Of a stretch of DNA of 64,000 nucleotides, positions 21,769-34,155 are shown piece after piece. Position 1 is the first letter of the stretch. Every line of letters begins with the position of its first letter. The notes beneath the pieces were generated by a model. It was given only the letters and a program-made list of their open reading frames with translations, made no database searches and was not told where the DNA came from. The position numbers and the translations under genes were made by a program. Source of the DNA: Delphinus delphis (Eukaryota > Chordata > Mammalia > Artiodactyla > Delphinidae); the NCBI RefSeq assembly GCF_949987515.2, contig NC_082698.1, positions 32,826,070 to 32,890,069 on the forward strand, in the 5' to 3' direction.

Positions 21769-22986
21769 CTGGGAGTTGTTTTTTAAATCACTGATTCAAT
21801 TTCACTGTTGGTAATTGGTCTGTTCTTATTTTCCATTTCTTCTTGGTTCAGTCTTGGGAGATTCCTAGGAACTTGTCTATTTTTCCTAGTTATTCACTTT
21901 ATTGTCAAATAATTGTTTGCAGTAACCACTTTTGATCCTTCTAATTTCTGTGGTATCGGTTGTAACTTCTCCCTTTTCATTTCTGACGTATTGATTTGGG
22001 CCCTCTATCTTTTTTTTCTTGATGAGTCTGGCTGAAACTTAATCGATTTTGTTTATCTTTTCAAGGAACCAGCTCTTAGCTTCATTGATATTTTCTATTG
22101 CTTTTTAATCTCTATTTCATTTATTTTTGCTCTGATCTTTATGATTCATTTCCTTCTACTAACTTTGAGTTTTGTTTTTCTTTTTCTAGTTCCTTTAGGT
22201 GTAAGGTTAGGTTCTTTGAGATTTTTCTTGTTTCCTGAGGTAGGCTTGTATTACTATAAACTTCCCTGTTAGAACTACTTTTGCTGCATCCCACAGATTT
22301 TGGATTGTTGTGTTTTCATTTTCATTTTCTCCAGGTATTTTTTAATTTCTTCTCTAATTTCTTCAGTGATCCACTGGCTGTTCAGTAGCATATTGTTTAG
22401 CCTCCACATGTTTGTGGGTTTTGCAGTTTTTTTCTTGTAATTCAGCACCAGTGTCCAAGTGGTAGAATGAGCTCCCAAGAATTGCTGCCACCAGTGTCTG
22501 TGGCCCCAGGGTGAGCTCCAGTTGCCTTCTGCTTCTCTGGGAGACTCTCCAAGATCAGCAGGTGGGTCTCACCCAGGCTTCTTTCAAATTACTACTTCTG
22601 TCCTGCGTCTTGGAGTATGTGAGATTTTGTATGCCCCCTCTAGGAGTGGAGTCTCTATTTCCCATAGTTCTCTGAGTCTCCCAAAAGTAAGCCCTGCTGG
22701 CTTTCAAAGTCAAACCTACTAGGGGCTTTTCTTCCCAGTACAGGACCCCCGGACTGAGGATCCCAATGTGGGGTTCAGACACCTTGCTCCTTGGGGAGAA
22801 CCTCTGTAATTGTAATTACCCTCCCCTTTGTGGGTGCCCATCGGGGGTAGGAGTCATGACCATACCAGGACTCCGCCCCTCCTACCCATCTGTTGTGGTT
22901 CCTTCTTTATATCTTTAGTCGTAGAAAATCTTTTTCTGTTAGATGCCGGTCTTTCTCATCAACAGTTGCTCTGTAAATGGTTGTAA

Positions 22987-23196
22987 TTTTTTTTTTTTTT
23001 TTTTGCGGTACGCGGGCCTCTCACTGTTGTGGCCTCTCCCGTTGTGGAGCACAGGCTCTGGACGCGCAGGCTCAGCGGCCATGGCTCACGGGCCCAGCCA
23101 CTCCGCGGCATGTGGGATCTTCCCGGACCGGGGCACGAACCCGTGTCCCCTACATCGGCAGGCGGACTCTCAACCACTGCGCCACCAGGGAAGCCC
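22987..23196 (-). mobile_element. CHR-2-like SINE, short A-tailed form
   Basis: A T-run of about 20 is followed by the short body and head ccaccagggaagccc. Target duplication atggttgta flanks it (22978-22986; 23197-23205). It faces the plus-strand SINE at 23310 head to head. Confidence 0.92.
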
Positions 23197-23309
23197 ATGG
23201 TTGTAGTTCTGGTGTGCCCATGAGAGGAGGTGAACTCTGTCTTCCTACTCCACCATCTTGTTCCCAGAATCTCTTCCACAAGAAACGTTTTAAAAAGTTC
23301 CTCAGGTTA

Positions 23310-23605
23310 GGGCTTCCCTGGTGGCACAGTGGTTGAGGATCTGCCTGCTAATGCAGGGAACACGGGTTCGAGCCCTGGTCTGGGAAGATCCCACATGCTG
23401 CGGAGCAACTAGGCCCGTGAGCCACAACTACTGAGCCTGCGTGTCTGGAGCCTGTGCTCCGCAACAAGAGAGGCCGCGACAGTGAGAGGCCCGCGCACCG
23501 CGGTGAAGAGTGGCCCCCGCTCGCCACAACTAGAGAAAGCCCTCGCACAGAAACAAAGACCCAACACAGCAAAAATAAGTAAATAAATACATTAATTTTT
23601 TTAAA
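23310..23605 (+). mobile_element. CHR-family SINE, long form
   Basis: The head is ggcttccctggtggcacag and the tail is A-rich (taagtaaataaatac). Target duplication aaaaagttcctcagg lies at 23292-23306 and 23605-23619. Confidence 0.92.
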
Positions 23606-23881
23606 AAAAGTTCCTCAGGCTAAAGGAAAATGATACCATATAGAAACTTAGATCTTCACAAAGTAATGAAGAGTGCCAGAAATGGTAAATATTTGAGTAT
23701 ATATAAAAAATTTTCTCCTCCTTTTTATTATCTTTAAAAGATAATTGTCACCCACAACATAACAAAGGTATCTCTATATGAAGAACCTTATAACCTTCTA
23801 TTTTCCCTCTCCCATTCTTTAACATAGCACTGTCATATATTTTATTTCTACATGATAAATATGGATACACATGAACATGTG

Positions 23882-23898
23882 CGCACACACACACACAT
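23882..23898. repeat. (CA)n microsatellite, short
   Basis: About eight dinucleotide units follow a gcg. Confidence 0.85.
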
Positions 23899-24007
23899 AC
23901 AGATACTTAACTTGCATAATGAAGGAACTATTCACCTTGGCAGAACTAGACTGGCCTTAAGGCATTTGTTATTCTAGGGCAGTAATGGTTAAGAAAGTCG
24001 GCTTGGG

Positions 24008-24190
24008 GGACCTCCCTGGTGGTCCAGGGGTTAAGACTCCACACTCCCAATGCAGGGGTCCAGGTTCGATCCCTGGTCAGGGAACTAGATCCTGGATGCC
24101 GCAACTAAAGATCCCTCATGCCACAAGGAAGATCCTGAGTACCACAACTAAGACCTGGTGCAGCCAAATAAATAAATAAATATTTTTAAA
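24008..24190 (+). mobile_element. CHR-family SINE, ggtccag-head subtype
   Basis: The head is cctccctggtggtccaggg, the B-box is ggttcgatcc and the tail is (aaat)n. Target duplication is aagaaagtcggcttggg (23991-24007) and aagaaagtgggcttggg (24191-24207). Confidence 0.92.
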
Positions 24191-24204
24191 AAGAAAGTGG
24201 GCTT

Positions 24205-24400
24205 GGGTGTTAGAGAGTCGAGGCTAGGTCTACCTCCAACCGTCATTAACTATAGGACTCTGAGCAAGAAACATAACTAGCCAGAACCTAACTTTATGTA
24301 TCTGTAAAATGGGGGTAGTGCCTCTTGAGTAGCATGGGTCTGAAGATTAATTATATTACCATATATAAATTGATAGCGCATTGCCTGCCTGGCAAGGATG
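24205..24400 (+). repeat. MIR element, diverged
   Basis: The order aactataggactctgagcaa, gtatctgtaaaatgggggta and gaagattaattatat resembles MIR. Confidence 0.55.
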
Positions 24401-24644
24401 CAGGTTTGACAAAGGGCAACCATTTTTATCCTAAAGTGAAATATGTCCCCATCTTGGCAGATGCCAACTTGGCCAGACACCAGTTGATCAAAAAGATATG
24501 ACAGTAACAAGGAAAAGTAGGAGGTGGTAAAATACACTAAAATTCTTCATCTTCCAAAGCAGAATAAAAGAAATCATCTAAAGTTAATAAATCAGTAGAG
24601 ACCTAAGAATGTGTAAGAGTGAATTAGCCCAAATGGAAATTAAG

Positions 24645-25620
24645 AGAGTGACCCCATTTACCATCACATTAAAAAGAATGAAATACCTAGGAATAAATCT
24701 AACTAAGTAGGTAAAAGACCAGTATTCAGGACATTATAAGACACTGATGAAAGAAATTGAGGATGACAGAAACAGATGGAAAGATACACTGTGTTCATGG
24801 ATTGGAAGAATTTATATTGTTGAAATGACCACATAACCTAAGGCAATCTACCAGTTCAAGGCAATCTCTATCAAAATATCAATGGCATTTTTCACAGAGC
24901 TAGAACAAATTTAAAATTTGTATGGAACCGCAAAAGACCCTGAAGGAACAGTGAAAGCAATCTTGAGAAAGAAGAACAAAGCTAGAGATATCATGGTTCC
25001 TGACTTAAGACTATACTACAAAACTACAGTAATCAAAACAGCATGATACTGGCACAAAAATAGACAAATAAATCAATGAAACAGAATAGAGAGCCCAGAA
25101 ATAAACCCATGCATTTATGGTCAATTAATCTATGACAAAGGTGGCAAGAATATATAATGGAGAAAAGACAGTCTCTCCGATAGTGGTGCTCAGAAAACTG
25201 GACAGTTACGTGTACAAGAATGAAATTGGAACATTTTCTCATGCCATATACAAAAATAAACTCAAAATGGATTAAAGACCTAAATGTAAGACCAAAACCC
25301 ATAAAACTCCTAGAAGAAAACATAGGCAGAACACTCTTTGACTTAAATCATAGCAATATATTTTTGGATCTATCTCCTAAGGCAAAGGAAACAAAAGCAA
25401 AAATAAACAATGGGACCTAATTAAAATTAAATCTTTTGCACAGCAAAGGAAACCATCAACAAAACAGAAAGAAAAAAAACCCTACTTAATGGGAGAAAAT
25501 ATTTGCAATTGATATGACTGACAAGGGGTTAATATCCAAACTACATAAACAGCTCATACAACTCAATTAAAAAAAAATGCAACCCCATTAAAAAATGGAG
25601 AGGACACCTGAATAGGCATT
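24645..25620 (+). mobile_element. L1 ORF2 3' part, inactive
   Basis: Sense L1 ORF2 text: gaatgaaatacctaggaata, ggcaatctctatcaaaatat, tactggcacaaaaatagaca, taaaagacctaaatgtaaga. Frameshifts and stops break the frame. It starts and ends abruptly. Confidence 0.8.
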
Positions 25621-26194
25621 TCTTCTTTCTCTCCTGAGAAAGACTCTTATGCTTTGCTCTATGCCAGAATCTAAATGCCTATAACTTAAAGCTGGGGCAT
25701 TTGCAGGACTTACCTCATTTGTTTCCCTCCTTCAGAGATTACAGTCCTGTGAAGCCTGTTGTTCATTATCTAAAATATATGTTTTGAATATTTTGTCCAT
25801 ATTTATTGATATTTTATTTATGGCCGGGTGTAATATCAATTAGTTTATCACAGATTGCAGTCGAAGTCCCCTATCCTCAGAATTTTGATCTAATAAAATG
25901 AAGGTCCGTTTGGTGATAGTTGTACTGAAAGCTTAGAAATTGAGATAGTCTTATCAAGCTACAAGGCCACTTTGGGTTTGGTCCCATGCAGATATACAGT
26001 TACCAGCAACCCCTTGAGTCTTTAGCCAATAAACCAACCAAGTCTCTCACACCTTCTGAAATCCATCAACTTCTTCGTTTCACTATCCTTTCTTATTGGT
26101 TGTTTAGTGTAAGTTCAACTACTTGCTTAATGCCATGTTCTTATTTGTGGAGACTATTTTTTAATGTTATTAGTTATAATTATTTTTGTTAAGT
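25621..26194. other. Nothing recognised
   Basis: AT-rich sequence without a coding unit or identifiable repeat. Confidence 0.4.
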
Positions 26195-26600
26195 AATATT
26201 TTATTGAAGTATAACAATCATACAGAAAAATATGCACAAATAGTAAGTGTACAGCTCAAAGAATGATCACAGATTTAATGTGCCCATGAAATAATACCCA
26301 AATCAAGAAATATAACCAGTTTTCCAAAAGTCTCCCTGTGCCTCCTCCCCATCAGTACACCCCTTCCAAAGATAACTAATATCCAGACTTTTAAAACTAT
26401 CCATTAGTTTTGCTTGTTTTTAAAACTTCATATAATTGTAATTATATAGTATGCATTTGTTTCTGTGTGGCTTCTCACTCAATATCGTGTTTGTGAAATT
26501 TACCCTTCTTAGTGTATTGTGTATAGTGTTAGTTTAGTTTGTTCATTCTGTATGACATTATATTTTTTGAATATATCATGCATAATTATCAATATTGACT
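26195..26600 (-). mobile_element. Old L1 3' region (antisense), tentative
   Basis: Plus-strand text such as ttattgaagtataacaatca, ctaatatccagacttttaaa and gtgtggcttctcactcaata has the style of old antisense L1 3' ends. Confidence 0.45.
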
Positions 26601-27139
26601 ATTATAAGGGGCACTGCCACATTTAGAACTATAGTATCTCTTGCCCATTTAACATATTTCCTTTGCAAAACCGTGGAGAGATTACAGGACCCTAGTTTCA
26701 AAAAGTGTTATCATACTTTGTTTATACTGAACTTTAAAACTCAAATTCATACTAATTCACAAATATCTATCAGTTGTGAACTATGTGCCAGTACCAGGCT
26801 AGACACCAGGGGACCTTTGAGGATTTCACCATCTAGTGAGAAGAAGTAGACATATAAGTAGATAAGCACAATATACTGTAGTAACATGTTAGAGAGAGCC
26901 ATAATTATGACTTAGTTAAAATTACTTTAAATGATATATATTTTTTAAACATTCAGTTTTCACAAAAGGCTTCAGCCTGTATTAGTGGACCAATCTTCTG
27001 GAATTCCCAGAGGTGTCTTTACATTTAATTTAGACGGATTTAGAAAGATTAAAGAGAGTCACTCTTTTCAAAGTGTCTCAGTGTTCAGTCCGTTGAGATG
27101 ATCCTGTTATGCATCAAAGCCAATGTCATTCCCATAGGC

Positions 27140-28345
27140 TTTCCTTCCTCCGTGTTCTCCTTAAATGACCTCAGCCCTTTTCATTTCTCACTTATGTCCT
27201 CTCTCAACCACCTCATCTATCCCCTGGCTTTAATTACCACTTGGATCTGTCCATGACCCCTAAATCTTTAACCATACTCCAGTCCTCTCTCTGAGCCCAT
27301 ATTTAACTACCCTGGTATTTAACTACCTTTCAGGTACCTCCGCTGGCATATCAGTTCAACAGGTTCCTATCTTCATGGTTCTCCCTTACCTCTCTTTCCC
27401 ATTCCAGTGGCGCCACAGTTATTCACTCAGTCTGGGAGCCATTTGAGACTCTTTCTCCTGCTTTACCCTCCACATCCAATCAATCAGTAATGCTTGTTAA
27501 TTCTACCTTGTACTATATCTTGAATTTGTCCACTATCTTTATTCCCATGGCTACTATGCTGATTTAAGCTCTTGCCATCTCTTTCTGGATTATTGCATTG
27601 CCTCCTCCCAGATCATCCTGACTTCAGTCTTGTTCTTCCAACTAATCCACCTTCCCTGCAATGATTTAGAATGCAAATCTTATCATATTACTTCCTAGAG
27701 TAAAAATCGTCAGTGAGACTCTATTACCCATAGTAGAGCTTCCTAAAAGATGTGTGCTGCAATGAATTAAGATATGCCAGGTGTGGCTAACATTGGTCCA
27801 GGTGTGTGGCCAGCCAGCCACAAGCAGCCTCAGTCTTTTGCCCGGGTGTCCATATGTGTATTCATTTTCCATGTATGTCACAAGTGGAATGGTAAGGAAG
27901 GACTGGCTACAACTTTAGGTTCAAACTACAGACACTTGCTAAGTTCTCCAGTCTCAACTCCAGCACTCACCACCTCACATGTTATTCTCTGATCAGTGCC
28001 ATTTTCTGCCACATGCCAAGCTGTTTCATGCCTATATCATTACACAGAGGGTAAGTTCGTCCATCAACTTGGGATGAACCTCTCCCTCTCTCTAGCTGGC
28101 AAATGTCTACACATCTTTTAAACTGTAATTCAAGCTTCTCCTTCTTGGGTAGCCTTCTCTGAGTTTCCAGGATGGAATTGGCCATTTCAATTGGCCTTTG
28201 TGCTTCCACTATAACTCCTAATCTACTCTATTATGGGATCATCACACTGAAGAGCATCTTTTGGTTAATATGTTTATCTCCCTTGCTAGTCTGAGGCTTT
28301 TCATCTTTGCTTCCCTAGTGCTTGGCATGAAGGAGGCCTAAGAAA
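27140..28345 (+). mobile_element. L2 LINE fragments
   Basis: The blocks 27150-27720 and about 28000-28345 follow L2 3' ORF text (gccatctctttctggattat, gcaaatcttatcatattact, aactgtaattcaagcttctc). Both are broken by many substitutions. The stretch between them (27720-27990) is only partly assignable. Confidence 0.6.
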
Positions 28346-28384
28346 AGATTAGGTGAACCAAATGCAATGTAATAATTTACATCA

Positions 28385-29400
28385 ATCAGGATGGGCTAGG
28401 TTATGCAGCTACAACAAATGACTTAACACAGTAAAAGTTTAGTTTCCAGTCATGCTGTAATCATTCAGATTGATGGATGTTCCATATGTAAGCTCCTATG
28501 TGTGTATGGTATATAAATATATATAACATATATATTTAAATTATAATATAATGCACATAACATAAAATTTAGCATTTTAACCAAAGTGCACAATTCAGTG
28601 GCATTAAATGTATTCACAATGTTGTGAAACCATCACTACTATCTAATTCCAGAAATTTTCATCACCCCAAATGTAAATCCCACACCCATTTAGCAGTCAC
28701 TCTCCATTCCCTACCCCCTCAACTCCCACTGCAGCACCTCGCAATCACAATCTGCTTTCTTCATTTGCCTATTTTCTGTGTATTTCATATAATTGGAATC
28801 ATATAATATGTGGCCTTTTGTGTCTGGTTTCTTTCATTTAGTATGTTTTCAATTTTCATTTATGTTGTAGTGTATATCAGTGCTTCATTCCTATTCATGG
28901 CTGAATAACATCCCATTATTGTATATACCACATTTTGTTTATCCTTCATTAATTGTGGACACTTGGGTTGTTTCTACCTTTGGCAATTGTAAGTATAGCT
29001 GCTATGAACATTCATGTAAAAGTTTTGTTTAAACACCTGTTTTCAATTCTTTGGGGTCTATACCTAGGAGCAGAATTGCTGGGTCATATGATAATTCTAT
29101 GTTCAGTTTATTGGGAAACTGTTTTCCACAGCATTTACACCATTTTACATTTTTTTCCCAACAGTATTTGAGGGTTCCAATTTTTCTACATTTTCATAAA
29201 CCTTTGTTATTTTCCATTATTATTATTGTTGTTGTTATTATCGCTGCCTTACATTGTCTTAACACATTCGCATCACTCTGCTCATATTTTATTGGCCAAA
29301 GCAAGTCACATGATCATACCTAGTTTCAAGATGGAGTGGGAGGTGCTGTCCTACCATGTGCCAGACACAGGAACACTGGGTGTTTGTGAATATCTCTAAT
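28385..29400 (+). repeat. Ancient interspersed repeat split by an L1
   Basis: The stretch 28385-28497 (gggctaggttatgcagctac...) and the stretch about 29245-29400 (attttattggccaaagcaag, atcatacctagtttcaagat) read as two halves of one common old mammalian repeat. The L1 at 28500-29215 lies between them. Family not assigned. Confidence 0.45.
28500..29215 (-). mobile_element. L1 3' region (antisense)
   Basis: Antisense L1 text: ttgtgaaaccatcactacta, tggctgaataacatcccatt, gacacttgggttgtttctac, gaattgctgggtcatatgat. It is 5'-truncated and diverged. Confidence 0.75.
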
Positions 29401-30309
29401 GATGTCACAGAGTTAATATCAAGGGACATGAGAGATTAGCTCAAAACAGACCCATCATTTCTCTGCAAGTTCATGTGCACAAATCAGGCCAGTAACTCTT
29501 ACTTAAATATTATAAAGTGTCCAGAAAGAAGATGAACAGAGAATTGCTGAGAGTGGTATAGATGTGAGTTAAAAGAAGAGGAGGGGAGAATAAAGGCCAG
29601 AAGGAAAGAAGAACAGAAACAAATAAAAAATTTCTAAAGAAGAATTCCTAATTCTGTTAATTAATTATAAATACATTTTGTTTCTTTGGGAAAAAAATAG
29701 ACCTCTTCTTTTTAGTACAATATAGTGTAGCAAAATACCACCCAAACTCTGGTAATTTAACTTTCGTACCGGAGTTGATTCAACTCTCAGCAGCTTTACA
29801 AGTAACTGCTGTAGTACATTTTGTTAAGTAAAATAACGAAACAATCATTTTCTGATGAGGCTACAAAATCAGCCTGAAATATGTAGAAATAAAAATCCGC
29901 ATGGAAGGATTTTCCTGAAAAGGAGCACTTCATGTCAGCCAGCTTCCCCTGTCACCCAGCAACCGCTCCTTTGGAGTTCCCTCTAATGGGGTAATTTCAG
30001 CTGGCAGCTGGTGCAAACTTGAAATGATCCAGTTTGTTTTCCTGCTCCCTGATGTGTAGAGGTCATTGCTGATTATAATGTGGTTGCCATTCAGTATTAT
30101 CTAGAGTGTGATAACATGGCAGCATTGCCTCCAAATGCTCTTTTCTTTATCTTCACATTGACTCTACATATACAGTTGGGTCACACTAGATGCACATTTC
30201 AAAGCCTAAGGATATTTACATTTTAAAAATAAGAATGACCAGCATGGGTGGTGGGATAAGCATTGTACTTTGTCTAGTTTGTAGCTGTTCAATCAATAAA
30301 TAAACATTC
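29401..30309. other. Nothing recognised
   Basis: Unique-looking AT-rich sequence. No open frame of note. Confidence 0.45.
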
Positions 30310-30525
30310 ATTGTTCAAACTGCCTGGGTTTGAATCTCAGCTCCACCACTAACTGTGTGTCCTTAGGCATGCTTATTAATCTCTCTAGGATGTACTTGAA
30401 TCATCTCTAAAATGGGGCCAATAGTAATAATTACCACACAGACGTGTGAAGATTAAATGAGCTCAAACATGTAAAGTGCTTAGAAAGATGTCTGGTACAC
30501 AGAAGCCCTGTGTAAGCAAAGGCTT
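30310..30525 (+). repeat. MIR element
   Basis: Clear MIR order: ctgcctgggtttgaatctca, aactgtgtgtccttaggca, tctaaaatggggccaatagt, gattaaatgagctcaaacat. Confidence 0.8.
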
Positions 30526-31882
30526 TGATTGTTTTGGGATCGTGTTCCATTTTGACAAATCACTTTTCTTCTTCCACCCCTCCCTGACTGGGTTAGGCAC
30601 CCCTGCCATGTGTCTCTCTGGCATGCGGTTCTTCCTGATGGTTAAACAGCAATAAAACGGAATTATAATTTAATTTTGTGTTTAATTACCTGTGTCCCCC
30701 CATAGCCGGAAGCTCTAGGTAGGTAGACACCCGGTCCATATCACACACCACTGCATCCCCATGTGTTGGATGACTTACCTGTTGTGCTTTGAGCAAGGCA
30801 GTGTGAGGATACAAAAGTTGCCAGCCTAAGCTACTGGGGAACAAGGAGAGGGCAACAGCTGGCTGAGATTTGCCAGGACTTTGCAGGGACTCAGAAGAAA
30901 ACTGCCAAGTCGCAGGCATGCATTTTGAGCAGGGAATAATCTTAATTTGAGGCCTTGTAACATTGCTGCTTGGGCACGAAGCAGCTACCGACTGGCCCAC
31001 CGGAAAACAAAGGCACACAATTCATTATCTTGTCTTTGAACCCTTTCTTGCAAGTAATGGGATTCACTTGAATTAGCTTCAGAAAGCGCTGGTGGGGGAG
31101 GAGGGAATATATGTAAGGATATACTTGGTGTGTCTCAGAACCCAAGGAATGCAGCTGAGGCCCCTGCAGGACTCCCATCAGGATCTAAGGCACCCTCTGA
31201 TCCCTCTCTCTTTCTGGAGCTAGATGGTTCCTCAACACTGGATCTCCCTGCCCACCTGCTTCTTCTCTTTCTTCACGTCTCTGTTCAGCTCCTGTGGTTA
31301 TGTGCCCCTCAGTTCCAGCTGCACCCTGAGAATAACTAGCAGCTCCTTAGCTGCCGAACTTAATTTTCAAGGGAGAATATGATTGGTTCAAATTGAGCCA
31401 GATGTCTCCCTGTATCTGATTTATAAGTTGCCCAGGATCATCTATCACAAATAAAGTCGCCAGGAGTCTACTCTCACGGTTGAGCAGTTCACTGTGAATG
31501 GGTTCACTGAGAAATGGGCAGATACTCCAGTAGGCTTCTGGTAAAACAATGTCATTCAAAGTAGTCTGCAATGTTCTACAAGGTTGGGTAAGGGAAATAA
31601 CATTATAGAGTACAGAGGACATCTTAGCTAACCAGAAACCACTGGCTTTCGGTAGCTTTTGAAAATTGTCCCTTTAATGGCATTAAAGATATATAAACAA
31701 AACTTCTTTTGGATGGGACTTCGTTCGAAATGAACTACACAGTTCTCTGAAAACAAAAGGACACATGCTCCTCCCTTTGCCTGGAACTTTCTTCCCTCCT
31801 TATACATTGAACTAATCCCTAATCCCTACCCATCTTTCAGATCTCCCTTTTACATATTCCCCAGGTGGAGAACATGTTCTGG
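30526..31882. other. Nothing recognised
   Basis: Several 70-110 codon open frames on both strands are present but lack family likeness or splice logic. Confidence 0.45.
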
Positions 31883-32210
31883 TTTTTTTCCCCCAGGGAA
31901 TTTATTTGGCCAGACCGGGGAGTGGGAGAGCCCTACATCTACAGGAAGGTGTTGGGGCTCTTGGTGGTGAGTGTGGCTTGTGCTGTGCAGGACCCACTGA
32001 GGTAGCAGGAACTTGATCTTGGTGTTGCGAAACTGCTTGACTGCTGGTCAGTGGCACTTTGCTGGCATTGATCTCTTCCACCTTCATGGTCTGAATCAAT
32101 TGGGCCATGCCAGGTGCCCATGTCACGGTAGCACTGGGTGACAGCACCTGCAGAGTTCAGGTCTGAGTACTGGCAATACACCTGCAAACTATTTCACCAA
32201 AATCCTGGAG
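31883..32210 (-). pseudogene. RPL18A: Processed RPL18A pseudogene (3' part)
   Basis: This is a minus-strand retrocopy of the ribosomal protein L18a (eL20) mRNA. The reading frame shows SAGAVTQCYRDMGTWH, then in another frame MKVEEINASK, then TTKSPNTF near the end. All three belong to the C-terminal third of the 176-residue protein but lie in different frames, so there are at least two frameshifts. After the stop come GGCCAAATAAA (poly(A) signal) and a short A tract (31889-31883), so it came from processed mRNA. No introns are present. The first two thirds of the coding region are not recognisable, so it is 5'-truncated or deleted at about 32190-32210. It is not expected to make a ribosomal protein. 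Confidence 0.88.
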
Positions 32211-33407
32211 AATATGTTTGATGCAAAGACTCCGGTATGCAAGATATGAGCGCTTAGCTTTCCACGAATGAACTTGATTTCTATTATGAGCCCTTGTTCT
32301 GATTTGAGTGGTAGCCAGTTTATCTTAGTCAATCAGGGATTCCCCACTCTTCCAGTGTTGTATTAAAGTTCTGGTATTGAGTGTCAAAGTACAGCAGAGG
32401 ATGGTGGGGTGAAGGAAGTCGAATGCCTAGTTTCTGTTTGCTGGCATCTGCTAGGAAGTCCTCATTCTCGCCTGGTCTTTAGTTGTTAATCCACACGGGT
32501 CCCAATCACCATCCCCCCCTTGGATCTGGGGCTCTCTTAGCTCAGGGTGCCTTCTTAGGAGCACACGGCTCCTGATTTTCAACATGATGCCAGGCCCACA
32601 TGAACCCCGTGGCATGGCTGCTGCCCTTTCCTATGCCTGGGTTGTATTCAGAGGAATAATTTACTGTCCCCATACATAGCTGGGCATAGACGACCTCAGG
32701 TAACATTTCTTGGGTCCACTTGCCCATACCACCACATCCATTTTTAGTCTGAGGTCTTGCCTCCAGTACCCCCTGAGCTCAGAACCCCAATCTTGTTTAG
32801 AGTTTCTGCTGGTTTGCCCCATCAGGGCTCTACTGAAGAGAGGCAGCTTAGGTCCCCTCCACATTTAGAACTTCAAAACCTCTCTGGGATCTCGGTCCTT
32901 CCCCTCCTCCATGCCCAAACAGCCCATGGGAGAAGCAGGGTAAATGTTCCTCTCTTAGAACCAAGTAGAACCAACCTACTCCCTAGCCAAGGCCAGAGAA
33001 ACTTTCTCTAATCTGGGGATGGCAGGAAGAGGAGGGGGTGGGATGGAAGAAAGGGGGGAACAGAAATAAACAAGAAACAAATGCAGGAATGGACAAAACA
33101 AAGTTTTAAATGGCTTTCTATGCCTTTATTTATGGCAAGATTATAGAAAGGTCCACTTAATAAATCCTTTACCCACTTAGAAAACTGAGTAAAGTGGTCA
33201 CTGGGAGTCAACAAGAGTTTACTAGTTAAGTTAACCTTATTCTTTTTTGATGATTTACAAAGCTGCAAGATGAAGGCAGTGCTGGAGGCAGCGTTTGCAG
33301 ATTTCAGCAAGGCAGGTGGGAAAGCAGTGGTCACTGGGAGCAGGTAAGAATCCTTAGCATTAATAGGTACGTTTATGTACATTTCATTTAATCCTAAAAA
33401 TAACTCA
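32211..33407. other. Nothing recognised
   Basis: It includes a 141-codon minus-strand open frame (33433-33008) without family likeness; part of its 5' end looks like an eroded MIR. Confidence 0.4.
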
Positions 33408-33424
33408 GTGAGTGGAAGAAAAAT

Positions 33425-33640
33425 ATATACCAAATGTCAATTATCTAGTGCTGTGTGATATACAGCTCCATAACTTTGTAGCTTTAAAACAACAACCATT
33501 TTCTTTATTTGCAGTGTGGACAGGGCTTAGTGGGGAAAGCTTATCAGCTGGGTCTGGAACATCCACTTCCAAGATGGCTCACTCACATGGTTGGCAAGTT
33601 TGCGCTGGCCGTCGGCTGGGAGCCTCAGTTCTTGCTGTCA
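33425..33640 (+). repeat. Ancient mammalian repeat, family not assigned
   Basis: The text ctagtgctgtgtgatatac, gctttaaaacaacaaccatt, cttccaagatggctcactca is a familiar old repeat layout. It directly precedes an LTR-like block. Confidence 0.45.
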
Positions 33641-33644
33641 GCTG

Positions 33645-34155
33645 GAATGATGGTTAATTTTATGTGTCAACATGACTGGGCTCAGGAATGCTCAGATAGC
33701 TGGTAAAATATTATTTCTGGCTGTGTCTGTGAGGGTGTTCCTGGAAAAGATTAGCATTTTAATTGGTAGACTGAGTAAAGATCAGCCCTCACCAATGTGG
33801 GTGGGCATGACACAATCCACCGAAGGCCTGAACAGAACAAAAAGGCAGAGGAGAGGTACGTTTGCTGTCTGTGCTTGATCTGGTACATCCATCTCCTGCC
33901 CTTGGATATTGGCACTCCTGGTTCTTGGGGCTCCAAACTCAGACTGGAATTTATAATATTGGCTCCCTTAGTTCTCAAGCCTTTGGGCGTGAACGGGCAC
34001 AAAACCATCAGCTTTCCTGGGCCTCCAGCTTACAGATGGCAGATCATGGGACTTCTGAGCCTCCATAGTCATGTGAGCCAATCCCTTATCATAAATCTCT
34101 CTATATTTGTATAACCTGTTGGTTCTGTTTCTCTGGAGAACCCTGGCCAATGCAG
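33645..34155 (+). mobile_element. Old LTR (ERVL/MaLR-like), nearly complete
   Basis: It starts tggttaattttatgtgtcaa and ends ggttctgtttctctggagaa ccctggccaatgcag. In between lie gggtgggcatgacacaatcc, acagaacaaaaaggcagagg and cttatcataaatctctctat. This order is a common mammalian LTR. The open frames inside are incidental. Confidence 0.65.

Larger units (their letters stand above)
20462..23275 (-). mobile_element. Internally deleted antisense L1 with three nested SINEs
   Basis: Read on the plus strand, 20462-20973, 21368-21409 and 21769-22438 are antisense L1 ORF2 text (cctatcctggcatccctggg, ccacatgtttgtgggttttg). The stretch 22440-23275 is antisense L1 5' UTR text ending gttcccagaatctc, with CCACCATCTTG just before. 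ORF1 and much of ORF2 are missing at the 22438 junction. SINEs are at 20974-21357, 21410-21768 and 22987-23196. Confidence 0.75.

Noticed and set aside
33008..33433. 141-codon minus-strand frame
   Set aside because: No domain, no likeness and no splice or promoter context; its start lies in eroded repeat.
33797..34114. 105-codon plus-strand frame
   Set aside because: Inside an old LTR.
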